Part shown: positions 7,855-15,931 of the stretch, one piece after another
Numbering within the stretch: the stretch's first letter is position 1
Layout of the letters: each line of letters begins with the position of its first letter
Origin: CAYSPT01 sp964432985
Lineage (GTDB): Bacteria; Muiribacteriota; CAYSPT01
Direction of reading: 5' to 3'
DNA length: 64,000 nt
NCBI GenBank assembly: GCA_964432985.1
Contig: CAYSPT010000024.1
Span: 1-64,000 of the forward strand
Program-made: the position numbers and the translations under genes
The notes under the pieces: model-generated
Databases searched by the model: none
Told to the model about the DNA's origin: nothing
The model's input: only the letters and a program-made list of their open reading frames with translations

Positions 7855-10413
7855 TCAAGCTACCAGATCGAGCCTGCCGCCGTTGAGCGCCATCTGCGCT
7901 TCTAGTGACAGGTCGACCAGAGGCTCGTTCAGAGCCCCTTCGAGCTCGTCAAGTTCATCTATGGTGATTCGTTTTTTGTTCGTGTTGCTCCGGGCAAACC
8001 TGTTCTGCTCGTTGTGCTGCCACGACAGGCCGCCCTGTGAAACGTTTACGTCCAGCGAGTCCACGTCCACACCGGCGTCGGCAAGCGACTGGCGCAGGTG
8101 CTGAGTCGATGAATCGAGAACATCCTTGACCACGGCGTTTTCCACGTTGATCTGGGCGACCAGGGAGCCGTTGCGCATAGTGAGGCGCACTTCCACCTGG
8201 CCCAGAAATTCGGGATTGAGCTGCATACGCACCGTGTTGACCGTACCGTTTGAGCTAAGCGCCTGGAACTTCTGGACCACCTGGTTGAATATCACGTCGC
8301 GGCCGAACTGGGCTCCTGAAGCGGTCTTCCCGGCAGTGGCGCGGGCACCGAATGCCTCGGTGACGAATCCTCCGTCGGCCCTGGCTTCCAGCCCGCCTTC
8401 ACGCCCGCTGCCGGAGGTGCTGTCACCCGCGTTCACTTTGGTGGTCTCGGCGCTGAGCGCTTTTTCAAGCTCGTTACCCTGGTTGCGCTGTGCGGTTTCG
8501 ACGGAGAACTCGCGCCTGGAGGCTTCGGTGGCTGTGAAACCGGTGGCCGCTTCCGAAACTTCGCTGCGGGAGGTTTCAACGTGTACGTTGACGGTGCCCA
8601 GTCGGCGTGAATCGAGATTCTGAAACCTGTCGGTTTCGCCGCTGTTTCCGTTCTCGATACCGGTCTGGGCGGTTTGTTCTCCAGCGGATTTGGCCAGTAC
8701 CCTGGGGGTGGAAGTTTGCTTATTTGCAGCTGAAGCAGTTTTCGCCGACTGCGACGCGTTCTTCGCGCTGTAAACCTTTATTTTTTCCTTCCCGCTTCCT
8801 TTGGTGCCCTCTGCTTTTTTCGAAGAAACCTTATCGCCCAGCTTGACTGTGAAACGGGAACCTGATTCCTTTTCCGGCCGGTCAATGCGCTCGGCCTTGA
8901 ATTCGGTTTTCCGCTCCGTCTGCCCGCCATCCGCCTGGCCCGGTTTTCCAGCAACCATGTTTTCAGCGGTCTCGCCGGTCTTCTGCGTGACGGTTTCTTT
9001 AGTTGTGTCAACGTTCTTGCCGACGGTCTCGACAGTGGTTTGCGCTTCGTGCCCGGCGGTGTTCCCGGTCTGGTTACCGACAGCTGTATTTTCCTTTTCC
9101 GCCGGTTGTATTTTTTCCTGGAGCTTGACCGCGTTTACTTCAGGTTCCGTACCCGCTGTTTCACCTTTTGTACCGGCCTCCTGCGGCTTGACGGCGGCGG
9201 TGGGGGTCTTCTTTATTTCAGGGGCCTTGCCGGTGGACCGTCCCTGTTTGATAAGCGCACTTCGGACTTTTGTAATAAAAGAATTGAGCTGTTTTCCGGA
9301 CTTTTTATGCGGGGTTGCAGCCGCTTTTTCAGAAGCGTTTACTGCTGAGCTTTCCACACCGGACCGGGCGTGCTTTACATTGGTTTCGGCAACCTGCCTG
9401 TCGAGGCTCCGCTGGAGCCTGTCGAGCATCCGCTGGAGCCTGTCGATCTCTCCGGTCAGTTCCCGGTTTTCAGTCTCGATACTTTCCAGCTCCTGAGGGC
9501 CGGACTTGTCCGCAACTTCTTCTTTCAAGGAGACTTTCAAAGCTGCTTTCTTCTCACCGATCAGCTTCTGAATCTGCTCGGCAAGCAGAGCGGCCAGATC
9601 CTGCAGAAGCGTCTCCGCCTCCTCGTTGCCACCGGCCATTTCCTTCAGCTTTTCCATGCCCAGGTTAGCTAATGCGGTAAGAAGCGTCTCAAGATCTTTG
9701 CGGGAGATACCGAGTTTTTCGGCCATCTCCTTGCGGTCGGCCTCCGTGATGCCAGGAGTTGATTTCCGTTCCGGGCGGCGGGTCCGGTGTACCGGGGCTG
9801 CTTTGTCTTCCACGGCACCGGAAGTATTTTTCGTGGTGTTATCGGCGGCGGATGTTTTTTCTTTATCTTCCCGGCCGGCAACCTCGTTGCCACATTCGCT
9901 CCGGGAACAACCTTCGCTCCGGGAGCTGGGAGAGGACTGAACATCTTGTACTTCATTTGCCTCTATAGTATTTTCTGCACTTACTTCTTCGCGACTGTCA
10001 GGAGAGATTTCGTATTCACCGCCGGCATGAGAATTCTCCTCAGATACGGTTGACTCCATCGAATGAACGTCCTCGCTGCCGAAGCTGTGATTTGTTTCCA
10101 CGCTCTCGCTCGCCTCGAAAGCTGTATCGCTGCGTGCGCTGTCATCGAAGGAAGCCCCGCTGACTTCATCCTGGCTGAACGGTGCTTCAAGAAGGACGGC
10201 TTGTTCGGGGGAGGAAGGTATTTCGTGCGCGTCAGAAGAAGCGTTTTTTGTAGATGACATGGTGGACATAAGAATGTCGGCAAAAAGGCCCTCATCCGTC
10301 AGGCCGGTGAGTCCGCCGGAAGAACCCGTACCGTTGTTGCCGGTATTCTTGATACCGTTCAACCCGGATGTCAGGGCTGCGAACAAGGCGTCGGCGCTGA
10401 GTATTTTGTCCAC
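7855..10413 (-). CDS. fliK: Flagellar hook-length control protein FliK
   Basis: Measures hook length and switches export specificity. The diagnostic part is the C-terminal Flg_hook domain at about residues 715-810 (VRMQLNPEFLGQVEVRLTMRNGSLVAQI, then SSTQHLRQSLADAGVDVDSLDV). The preceding 700 residues are low-complexity, rich in Ser, Thr, Glu and Lys, as expected of the ruler region. They include coiled-coil repeats (LDRLQRMLDRLQRSLDRQ, about residue 330) and SRSE repeats. At 852 residues it is a long FliK. The start is uncertain: the GTG at 10413 directly abuts AAGGAGG with no spacer, whereas an ATA codon lies at normal spacing. A 349-base gap to the upstream motE-like gene suggests its own promoter. 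Confidence 0.9.
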   Translation of the reverse strand: MDKILSADALFAALTSGLNGIKNTGNNGTGSSGGLTGLTDEGLFADILMSTMSSTKNASSDAHEIPSSPEQAVLLEAPFSQDEVSGASFDDSARSDTAFEASESVETNHSFGSEDVHSMESTVSEENSHAGGEYEISPDSREEVSAENTIEANEVQDVQSSPSSRSEGCSRSECGNEVAGREDKEKTSAADNTTKNTSGAVEDKAAPVHRTRRPERKSTPGITEADRKEMAEKLGISRKDLETLLTALANLGMEKLKEMAGGNEEAETLLQDLAALLAEQIQKLIGEKKAALKVSLKEEVADKSGPQELESIETENRELTGEIDRLQRMLDRLQRSLDRQVAETNVKHARSGVESSAVNASEKAAATPHKKSGKQLNSFITKVRSALIKQGRSTGKAPEIKKTPTAAVKPQEAGTKGETAGTEPEVNAVKLQEKIQPAEKENTAVGNQTGNTAGHEAQTTVETVGKNVDTTKETVTQKTGETAENMVAGKPGQADGGQTERKTEFKAERIDRPEKESGSRFTVKLGDKVSSKKAEGTKGSGKEKIKVYSAKNASQSAKTASAANKQTSTPRVLAKSAGEQTAQTGIENGNSGETDRFQNLDSRRLGTVNVHVETSRSEVSEAATGFTATEASRREFSVETAQRNQGNELEKALSAETTKVNAGDSTSGSGREGGLEARADGGFVTEAFGARATAGKTASGAQFGRDVIFNQVVQKFQALSSNGTVNTVRMQLNPEFLGQVEVRLTMRNGSLVAQINVENAVVKDVLDSSTQHLRQSLADAGVDVDSLDVNVSQGGLSWQHNEQNRFARSNTNKKRITIDELDELEGALNEPLVDLSLEAQMALNGGRLDLVA

Positions 10414-10762
10414 CCTCCTTCGATTTGAAAATTCGTTTCACCCCAAGGTGGAAACTTCTTTCACCTTAAGTATCGGCAAATCAGCTCAAAAAGCTTAGCT
10501 CTTTTTTCAAGTTTGCCGACCTGCCGAAGTGCGCAGGTTTAAAGGACTTTTCGGCGAGAACTTAAAGTTCCTTTAGAAGTTTTGTCAGAAGAGGAGTAAT
10601 CCCGAGATAGTTTGTTACTTCCTACTGGCCTTAAGAACATGATTCAGTAACAGTGTCATACAATCCCATCCTCAAGCAGGAAGTGTGGAAAGTAAGGGTA
10701 GATTTTGGATTATTGAGCGATTAGCGGTCGCTCTGCGAAAGTTTTGAAAGGATAAAAAAAAG
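10414..10762. other. Intergenic leader upstream of fliK
   Basis: No gene is supported. The region contains an 8-bp inverted repeat (TCGGCAAA at 10473-10480, TTTGCCGA at 10512-10519) enclosing AGCTC/AAGCTTAGCT sequences that may fold in the fliK leader. It also contains one copy of dispersed repeat family A (10617-10680). Confidence 0.55.
10617..10680 (+). repeat. Dispersed intergenic repeat family A, copy 1
   Basis: About 64 bases carrying ACTTCCTAYTGG and CAGTAACAGTGTCA followed by ACAATCCC and CTCAAGCAGG. Close relatives lie at 37600-37651 and 42901-42955, all between genes and all in the same orientation. Confidence 0.75.
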
Positions 10763-11452
10763 TTAAGGCGTGGCCTGCTGCAGAGCGCGGTCCATGATGG
10801 TTTTGTTGAAGGTGCGGTTCTCCTCGTCGCTCATGAGCTTGGTCAGGGTGGCTCCCTTTTTATCGTCCATGGCGGCCATGACCTCCGAGCGCTTCCTGGT
10901 GCGCATACGACGCAGAATCTTGACCACCAGTGGTTCGGGGAGCTCCTCCATGATGGTGGCCGCTTTGGCGGGTTCCAGCTTCTCGTAGAGCATGGACAGC
11001 TCTTTGAGCTTCTCCTCGCCGTCATCGTACTCGGCCACCCGTTTCTCGAACTTCTTTATTCTGATGTCGAGTTTTTCCCGGTCTTTTATGAGCTCCACGG
11101 AGATTCCGACGAGAACCGAATCGGTTGCGTCGAGCTCCTGTTCGCGACTGTCCAGCTGCCCCTCCCGTTCAGTCAGCTTCTCTTCCCACACCTTGATCTT
11201 CTGGCTGTACTCCCTGGTGAGCTCCCGGACCTGCTCGTCAGGACTCAGGCGGTAATACCGTGACTTCTCATTGTACTTCTTGATAAGTTGCTGCTCATCC
11301 AGCCACTTCACGGCTGTCGGTGGAAGAAAGAATTTCAGGTTGATAATTCCCATATAATCAAAAGAAATTACCATTATTAATATAAGAAGGAACATAAAAA
11401 ACAGCAGTCCCATGATCTTTAGGTTAAACAAACCCCGCACCGAGTTATTCAC
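10763..11452 (-). CDS. MotE/YlxF-like flagellar cluster protein with MgtE_N-type domain
   Basis: Bitopic membrane protein: short N-terminus, one hydrophobic helix (LKIMGLLFFMFLLILIMVISFDYMG) and a long charged coiled coil (about residues 75-170). A C-terminal MgtE-N/FliG-like motif follows (LYEKLEPAKAATIMEELPEPLVVKILRRMRTRKRSEVMAAMDD). Proteins of this plan sit next to fliJ or fliK in many flagellar clusters (YlxF in Bacillus, MotE in alpha-proteobacteria, where it acts as a MotC chaperone). The exact role here is inferred from family and position. The start chosen is GTG at 11452, overlapping the fliJ TGA by four bases (GTGA), with GGGGAG upstream. The longer in-frame ORF extends into fliJ. 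Confidence 0.82.
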   Translation of the reverse strand: MNNSVRGLFNLKIMGLLFFMFLLILIMVISFDYMGIINLKFFLPPTAVKWLDEQQLIKKYNEKSRYYRLSPDEQVRELTREYSQKIKVWEEKLTEREGQLDSREQELDATDSVLVGISVELIKDREKLDIRIKKFEKRVAEYDDGEEKLKELSMLYEKLEPAKAATIMEELPEPLVVKILRRMRTRKRSEVMAAMDDKKGATLTKLMSDEENRTFNKTIMDRALQQATP

Positions 11453-11904
11453 TTGTCTTCTCTCCCCTTGAAAAATCTTTTGGTGGCCATCTCGTCCATT
11501 GTTTTCTGAAGCTCCCGTTCGGTTTGCAGGCGCCATTTCTCGAAATCACGTTCTTCGAGTTTTTCCATTATCTTGCGGTCTTTCATAGCGTCAACCACCA
11601 CTGACTGCTGCTCTTCCACCTTTTTCATGGCGGCCTGAACCATCTTTCTCTGCTCTGCAATCATCTGCTTGATCCGCTCGAAGTACATGGTGTACGACAT
11701 CAGCATCTGCGGATCAATCCGCTCCTGGCGGGTCCACTCGTCCATGGCATCCATGCAGCTGTACAACTGCTGCTCGAGCCCGTTGAGCGCTTCCTCCTCC
11801 TTGCGCAGTTCGGCCATGCGGGCGGACAAAATACCTTTTTCGTGGTCCTCCTTGGTTCTTCTCGTTCTCAGGATGGTGTCAAACCTGAATCTGAACCGCG
11901 GCAT
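11449..11904 (-). CDS. fliJ: Flagellar export chaperone FliJ
   Basis: Soluble coiled-coil protein of the type III export apparatus that binds the FliI hexamer and FlhA. It starts MPRFRFRFDTILRTRRTKED, the typical FliJ N-terminus (F-x-L-d-x-v-L-x-x-R). The remainder is a continuous heptad-rich helix with few Gly or Pro, ending FFKGREDK; 151 residues matches the family. It lies between fliI and the MotE-like gene and overlaps the latter by GTGA. Confidence 0.9.
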   Translation of the reverse strand: MPRFRFRFDTILRTRRTKEDHEKGILSARMAELRKEEEALNGLEQQLYSCMDAMDEWTRQERIDPQMLMSYTMYFERIKQMIAEQRKMVQAAMKKVEEQQSVVVDAMKDRKIMEKLEERDFEKWRLQTERELQKTMDEMATKRFFKGREDK

Positions 11905-11910
11905 GGCTTC

Positions 11911-12017
11911 TTATCCCGTTTCATCATCCTCGAACGACCCGTCCATGGTCTCGAGCATTATATGACTTATTATTCCGTTCTCTCCTCCTCGAACAAACCG
12001 TCCATGGCCTCGAGCAT
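11911..12017 (-). repeat. 59-bp-period tandem duplication of the fliI 3' end
   Basis: The last 48 bases of fliI (11970-12017, encoding MLEAMDGLFEEERTE plus stop) reappear 59 bases downstream at 11911-11958. The second copy reads as a 15-codon ORF, MLETMDGSFEDDETG plus stop. The copy keeps the reading frame, ATG and stop but has diverged at several bases. It lies in the fliI-fliJ spacer. No ribosome site of note was seen, so translation is doubtful. Confidence 0.88.
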
Positions 12018-13295
12018 CATTTCGTAGGTTACCTTTTCGAAAATCCCCTGCTGGAGAAACTTGTTCACTTTTTGTATGTGATCGATCGCGTAATCGATGT
12101 CCGGATTGCTGCCCCGGGCATATGCCCCGATATTGATGAGGTCTTCCGCCGTCCGGAAGGTGGCCAGCACCGTCCTTATATTACGGGCTATGTCTTCATG
12201 TCGTTGAGAAACGACGTCCACCATGACCCTGCTGACGCTTTCCAGGATATCGATGGCCGGGTAGTGGTTGCGGGCCGCAATCTCACGGGTCAAAACGATG
12301 TGGCCGTCCAGCGTCCCCCGCACAGTATCGGCAATGGGCTCTTCCATGTCGGAAGCCTCCACCAGGACCGTGTATAACCCGGTAATACTTCCTTTTTCAG
12401 CGGTCCCTGCACGCTCAAGCAGCTTTGGCAGCAACGAAAACACCGACGGCGTAAAACCACGGGTGGCGGGAGGTTCCCCGGCGGCCAGGCCGATTTCGCG
12501 TTGAGCGCGGGCAAACCGGGTGACCGAGTCCATCATGAGCATAACGTCGTAACCCTTGTCGCGGAAAAATTCCGCGATGGAGGTGGCTACCAGAGCTCCC
12601 TTGAGCCTGATCAGCGCCGGCTTGTCACCGGTGGCCACCACCACCACCGAACGTTTCAACCCTTCTTCTCCCAGATCCCGTTCCATGAACTCCCGCACTT
12701 CGCGTCCGCGCTCACCGCACAGACCGATTACGTTGACTTCAGCCGATGTGTTTCGGGCTATCATACCGAGAAGGGTGCTTTTACCGACACCGCTTCCGGA
12801 AAAGATCCCCACCCGCTGCCCTTTTCCAAGGGTAAGCACACCGTCCAGGGCCCGGATACCAACGGGAAGAGGTTCCGAAATACGCGGGCGGCCCAGAGGG
12901 CTGGGAGGTTCATTATCGGTGGAATAAAAGGCTTCCGGGTCGGGAATAGGGCCTTTTCCGTCCATGGGACGGCCGAGGCCGTCCAGAATTCTGCCCAGAA
13001 GTCGTTCGTCAACCGGTATGAGCAGGGGCCCCCCGGAGGCAACCACTTCGTTGCCCGGAGCGATAGCCCCCATTTCACCCAGCGGCATGAGCAGCACCTT
13101 GTCGTCGCGGAAGCCCACCACCTCGGCTTCCACCGGCTTGCGTTTGCCTCGGTGATAAATCCGGCATATCTCACCCACCGAGACAGCCGGTCCCAGTGAC
13201 TCGATCATCAGTCCGACCACCTTGGTGACCCGGCCGTGGTTCTTTACGGTCTCTATGGAGTCGACCTTGTCGATCAGGTGTGACAGCCTGCCCAT
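11970..13295 (-). CDS. fliI: Flagellum-specific ATPase FliI
   Basis: ATPase of the flagellar type III secretion apparatus, related to the F1 beta subunit. Walker A is FSGSGVGKST (about residue 165) and Walker B is DVMLMMDSVTRFA (about 250). The T3SS-ATPase signature PSVFSLLPKLLERAG and the ITGLYTVLVEASDMEEPIAD segment follow. About 441 residues is normal. The start chosen is ATG at 13295, with AGGAAGGA seven bases upstream. A GTG at 13313 would place that ribosome site inside the gene. The 18-bp repeat array and an assembly gap separate it from fliH. Confidence 0.96.
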   Translation of the reverse strand: MGRLSHLIDKVDSIETVKNHGRVTKVVGLMIESLGPAVSVGEICRIYHRGKRKPVEAEVVGFRDDKVLLMPLGEMGAIAPGNEVVASGGPLLIPVDERLLGRILDGLGRPMDGKGPIPDPEAFYSTDNEPPSPLGRPRISEPLPVGIRALDGVLTLGKGQRVGIFSGSGVGKSTLLGMIARNTSAEVNVIGLCGERGREVREFMERDLGEEGLKRSVVVVATGDKPALIRLKGALVATSIAEFFRDKGYDVMLMMDSVTRFARAQREIGLAAGEPPATRGFTPSVFSLLPKLLERAGTAEKGSITGLYTVLVEASDMEEPIADTVRGTLDGHIVLTREIAARNHYPAIDILESVSRVMVDVVSQRHEDIARNIRTVLATFRTAEDLINIGAYARGSNPDIDYAIDHIQKVNKFLQQGIFEKVTYEMMLEAMDGLFEEERTE

Positions 13296-13343
13296 TGCTC
13301 GATCCTTCCTCACATGCCGCCTACAGCGGTTCAGCTGCCAAAT

Positions 13344-13606
13344 CGCTCAAGCTGCCCACAGCGCTCAAGCTGCCCACAGCGCTCAAGCTGCCCACAGCNN
13401 NNNNNNNNNNNNNNNNNNNNNNNNNNNNNNNNNNNNNNNNNNNNNNNNNNNNNNNNNNNNNNNNNNNNNNNNNNNNNNNNNNNNNNNNNNNNNNNNNNCG
13501 CTCAAGCTGCCCACAGCGCTCAAGCTGCCCACAGCGCTCAAGCTGCCCACAGCTCTCAAGCTGCCCACAGCTCTCAAGCTGCCTCCGGCTCTCAAGCTGC
13601 CTCCGG
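13344..13606. repeat. 18-bp tandem repeat array between fliH and fliI, with gap
   Basis: Unit CGCTCAAGCTGCCCACAG. Three units lie left of the gap (13344-13397) and six lie right of it (13499-13606). The rightmost units drift to CTCTCAAGCTGCCTCCGG and abut the fliH stop codon at 13607. Each unit contains the inverted repeat GCTGcccaCAGC. There are no spacers, so it is not a CRISPR. True copy number is unknown because 100 N interrupt the array. Confidence 0.95.
13399..13498. other. Assembly gap (100 N)
   Basis: Exactly 100 N inside the 18-bp repeat array between fliH and fliI. It marks collapse of a tandem array and is not a real length. Confidence 0.99.
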
Positions 13607-14725
13607 CTAGCCGGGAGATAGTTTTGGCGGTGATGGTCTGGCCGGTCCAGGCCCGGCGGAAGGCTGCCGCGGGCGGGAAGGCCTGGCGGCCGGTTTCGCC
13701 CGTTGCGCCGGCTCTCCGGTCCGGACAGGTTTCCTCCTTGCCTGCGCAGGTTTGGCAGCCGCAGGAGAAGCCTTTTTCGGCGCTACCGCGCCTTGGCGAG
13801 CCTCCTCGCCCTTATCAGTACTATTCAACTGTTTGAGCTGTTCTTCTCCCGCCGCCCGCTTGAGATCTCCAGCCGTCTTATTGTCCGCCGCCGCCGTCAC
13901 ATCGTACGCCTCGGCTGAATCCCCTTCAGTTTCAGGTGATGCTTCCTCTTCCAGGGCGCGTTTTATCTCGTCAAATTGAGATTCGACAGTCGCGTCTATG
14001 TTACCCAGTTCGGCTTCTATCATGCAGCCGCCTTTTCCCACGAAGGAGTCGGCCACTATGCTGATTTCGTCCACTCCCTTGATACAGGACAGAATTTCGT
14101 CCCGGTGGGATTCGATCAGGGTGTAGTCGTCTTCATTCACCAGCACCTTCACGGTCTTCTGAGCCGTGACTTTGCTTAGCGCTGCCCTGACATTACGCTG
14201 CACGATATCGGGATTAACGGATAGCTCCTGGTGAATGATCTTCCTGGCTATTGCGAAAGCGAGATCCAGTATTTCCTTCTCGGACGATTTGAGCAGCTGT
14301 TCGCGTTCCTTCTGGATACCGTTGAGAACTCCGGTGATGTTCTCAACCACGCCGTTAAACTTCTCAAGCCCCTGGCTTTCGCCTCGTTTAAGCCCTTCGG
14401 CAAACCCGTCAACCCGGCTTTGTTCTCCCAGGCGTTCGGCTTCTTCACGGGCACTTTTCAGTATCTGGGACGCTTCGGACCTGGCTGTTGAGGCGGCCTG
14501 TTCTGCCTCTTTTTTTGCGTTATTAATAATGGTTGTGGCTTGTGTGGAGAGCTCGGCGAGCTTTGTCTCGGTTTTTTTGGCCGCTTGTTTCAGACCGGCC
14601 ACTTTCTGCTCGTACTTTATTTCTTCCGGGGTCTTTTGAACACCGGGCGCACTGCCGGCGCCATGCTTTACCAGTTTTTTGTCTTTATCTTTGTGGACCA
14701 GTGTTGATTTGATTATGCCGTACAC
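13607..14725 (-). CDS. fliH: Flagellar assembly protein FliH with long disordered tail
   Basis: Negative regulator and stator of the FliI ATPase. It has an N-terminal coiled coil rich in Ala, Lys and Glu (about 45-110), then the FliH/NolV core (about 115-245) with LDLAFAIARKIIHQELSVNPDIVQRNVRAAL and KVLVNEDDYTLIE. The last 110 residues are an Ala/Pro/Lys/Arg-rich, probably disordered extension (for example AKPAARPSRPRQPSAGPGPA), not typical of FliH. The start chosen is GTG at 14725, with GAGGAGG ten bases upstream; the longer ORF to 14758 runs almost into fliG. The stop codon touches the 18-bp repeat array. Confidence 0.88.
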   Translation of the reverse strand: MYGIIKSTLVHKDKDKKLVKHGAGSAPGVQKTPEEIKYEQKVAGLKQAAKKTETKLAELSTQATTIINNAKKEAEQAASTARSEASQILKSAREEAERLGEQSRVDGFAEGLKRGESQGLEKFNGVVENITGVLNGIQKEREQLLKSSEKEILDLAFAIARKIIHQELSVNPDIVQRNVRAALSKVTAQKTVKVLVNEDDYTLIESHRDEILSCIKGVDEISIVADSFVGKGGCMIEAELGNIDATVESQFDEIKRALEEEASPETEGDSAEAYDVTAAADNKTAGDLKRAAGEEQLKQLNSTDKGEEARQGAVAPKKASPAAAKPAQARRKPVRTGEPAQRAKPAARPSRPRQPSAGPGPARPSPPKLSPG

Positions 14726-14767
14726 CGGAAAAACGCCTCCTCGAAATGCCCAGGCCACCGGGGCAGC

Positions 14768-15784
14768 TTAGCGTACGAACTCCTCTTCGCCGCCACGGGA
14801 AAGAAATACCTCGCCCCGCTCTTCAAGGTCTCGTATGATATTAACAATACTCTGCTGCGATTCGTCAACATCCTTGACCCGGACAGGCCCCATATACTCC
14901 ATTTCTTCCCTGAGCATGGTGGCCGCACGCTTGGACATATTCTTGAAGAACTTCTCCCTGAGTACCTCGGTAGTCCCTTTTAGCGCCACACTCAACGCTT
15001 TATTATCGACTTCTTTCAAAACGCGCTGCATACTCCGGTCATCGAGGGCGCCGATGTCTTCGAATACGAACATCTTGCGCTTGATTTCTTCTGCGAGTTC
15101 CGGATTCTGGATTTCCAGGTTTTCCATGATGGATTTTTCAGTACCACGGTCGACCAGGTTGAGGATGGCCACGATGGAATCGACACCGCCCACGGCCGTA
15201 TAATCTTCGCTGGCCACCATGGACAGCTTCTTTTCCAGCACCCGCTCGACTTCGCGGATGACCTCGGGAGACGTCCTGTCCATCAACGCCAGGCGTTTGG
15301 CTACTTCGGCCTGGATCGATTCCGGAAGATTTCCTAAAATTGACGAGGCCTGGCCCGGCTGCAGGTGGGCCATGATCAAAGCAATCGTCTGGGGATGCTC
15401 GGTCTGGATAAAATTGAGCAGCTGCACCGGATCCGTGTTGCGGACCATGTCAAACGGCCTGACTTTAAAGGCGGCCGTGAGTTTGCTCAAGATGTTCATG
15501 GCTTTTTCACGTCCCAGGGCCCGCTCCAGTACCTCGTTGGCGTACTGTATGCCCCCGGTGGCCACGAACTCCCGCGCTTTGAGCATCTCATGAAACTCCG
15601 ACACCACCCCGTCACGCATCTCCGGGGTGACGTTCTTGAGGCGGGCGATTTCCAGGGTGATCGCTTCGATCTCTTCCTCGGTCATGTGCTTAAAGACCTC
15701 GGCAGAGACCTCGGGCCCCAGAAATACCATGAGGACCGCCGCTTTCTGGCGGTTGGACATCGAAAACTTCTTATCTGCTGGCAT
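14768..15784 (-). CDS. fliG: Flagellar motor switch protein FliG
   Basis: Rotor protein contacting FliF through its N-domain and MotA through its C-domain. The N-domain (RQKAAVLMVFLGPEVSAEVFKHM), middle-domain EHPQ motif (FIQTEHPQTIALIMAHL, about residue 130) and C-terminal charged torque helix (DIGALDDRSMQRVLKEVDNKALSVALKG, about 245-272) are all in order. At 338 residues it has the full family length. fliH follows after about 40 bases and fliF precedes it across an assembly gap. Confidence 0.97.
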   Translation of the reverse strand: MPADKKFSMSNRQKAAVLMVFLGPEVSAEVFKHMTEEEIEAITLEIARLKNVTPEMRDGVVSEFHEMLKAREFVATGGIQYANEVLERALGREKAMNILSKLTAAFKVRPFDMVRNTDPVQLLNFIQTEHPQTIALIMAHLQPGQASSILGNLPESIQAEVAKRLALMDRTSPEVIREVERVLEKKLSMVASEDYTAVGGVDSIVAILNLVDRGTEKSIMENLEIQNPELAEEIKRKMFVFEDIGALDDRSMQRVLKEVDNKALSVALKGTTEVLREKFFKNMSKRAATMLREEMEYMGPVRVKDVDESQQSIVNIIRDLEERGEVFLSRGGEEEFVR

Positions 15785-15812
15785 GCAGTTTATCCTGCCT
15801 TCACTGTAGCTT

Positions 15813-15912
15813 NNNNNNNNNNNNNNNNNNNNNNNNNNNNNNNNNNNNNNNNNNNNNNNNNNNNNNNNNNNNNNNNNNNNNNNNNNNNNNNNNNNNNNNN
15901 NNNNNNNNNNNN
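15813..15912. other. Assembly gap (100 N)
   Basis: Exactly 100 N between fliF and fliG. Unlike the other two gaps, I see no repeat on its flanks. Both neighbouring genes are complete, so no coding sequence is clearly missing. Confidence 0.99.
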
Positions 15913-15931
15913 TCAGGTAATACTATATTTA

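Noticed and set aside
7841..7858. TTG start of flgD overlapping fliK stop
   Set aside because: The GGGAGGT ribosome site would lie inside the gene; ATG 7840 has ideal spacing.
13344..13606. CRISPR array
   Set aside because: The 18-base units are directly adjacent without unique spacers, and there are no cas genes.
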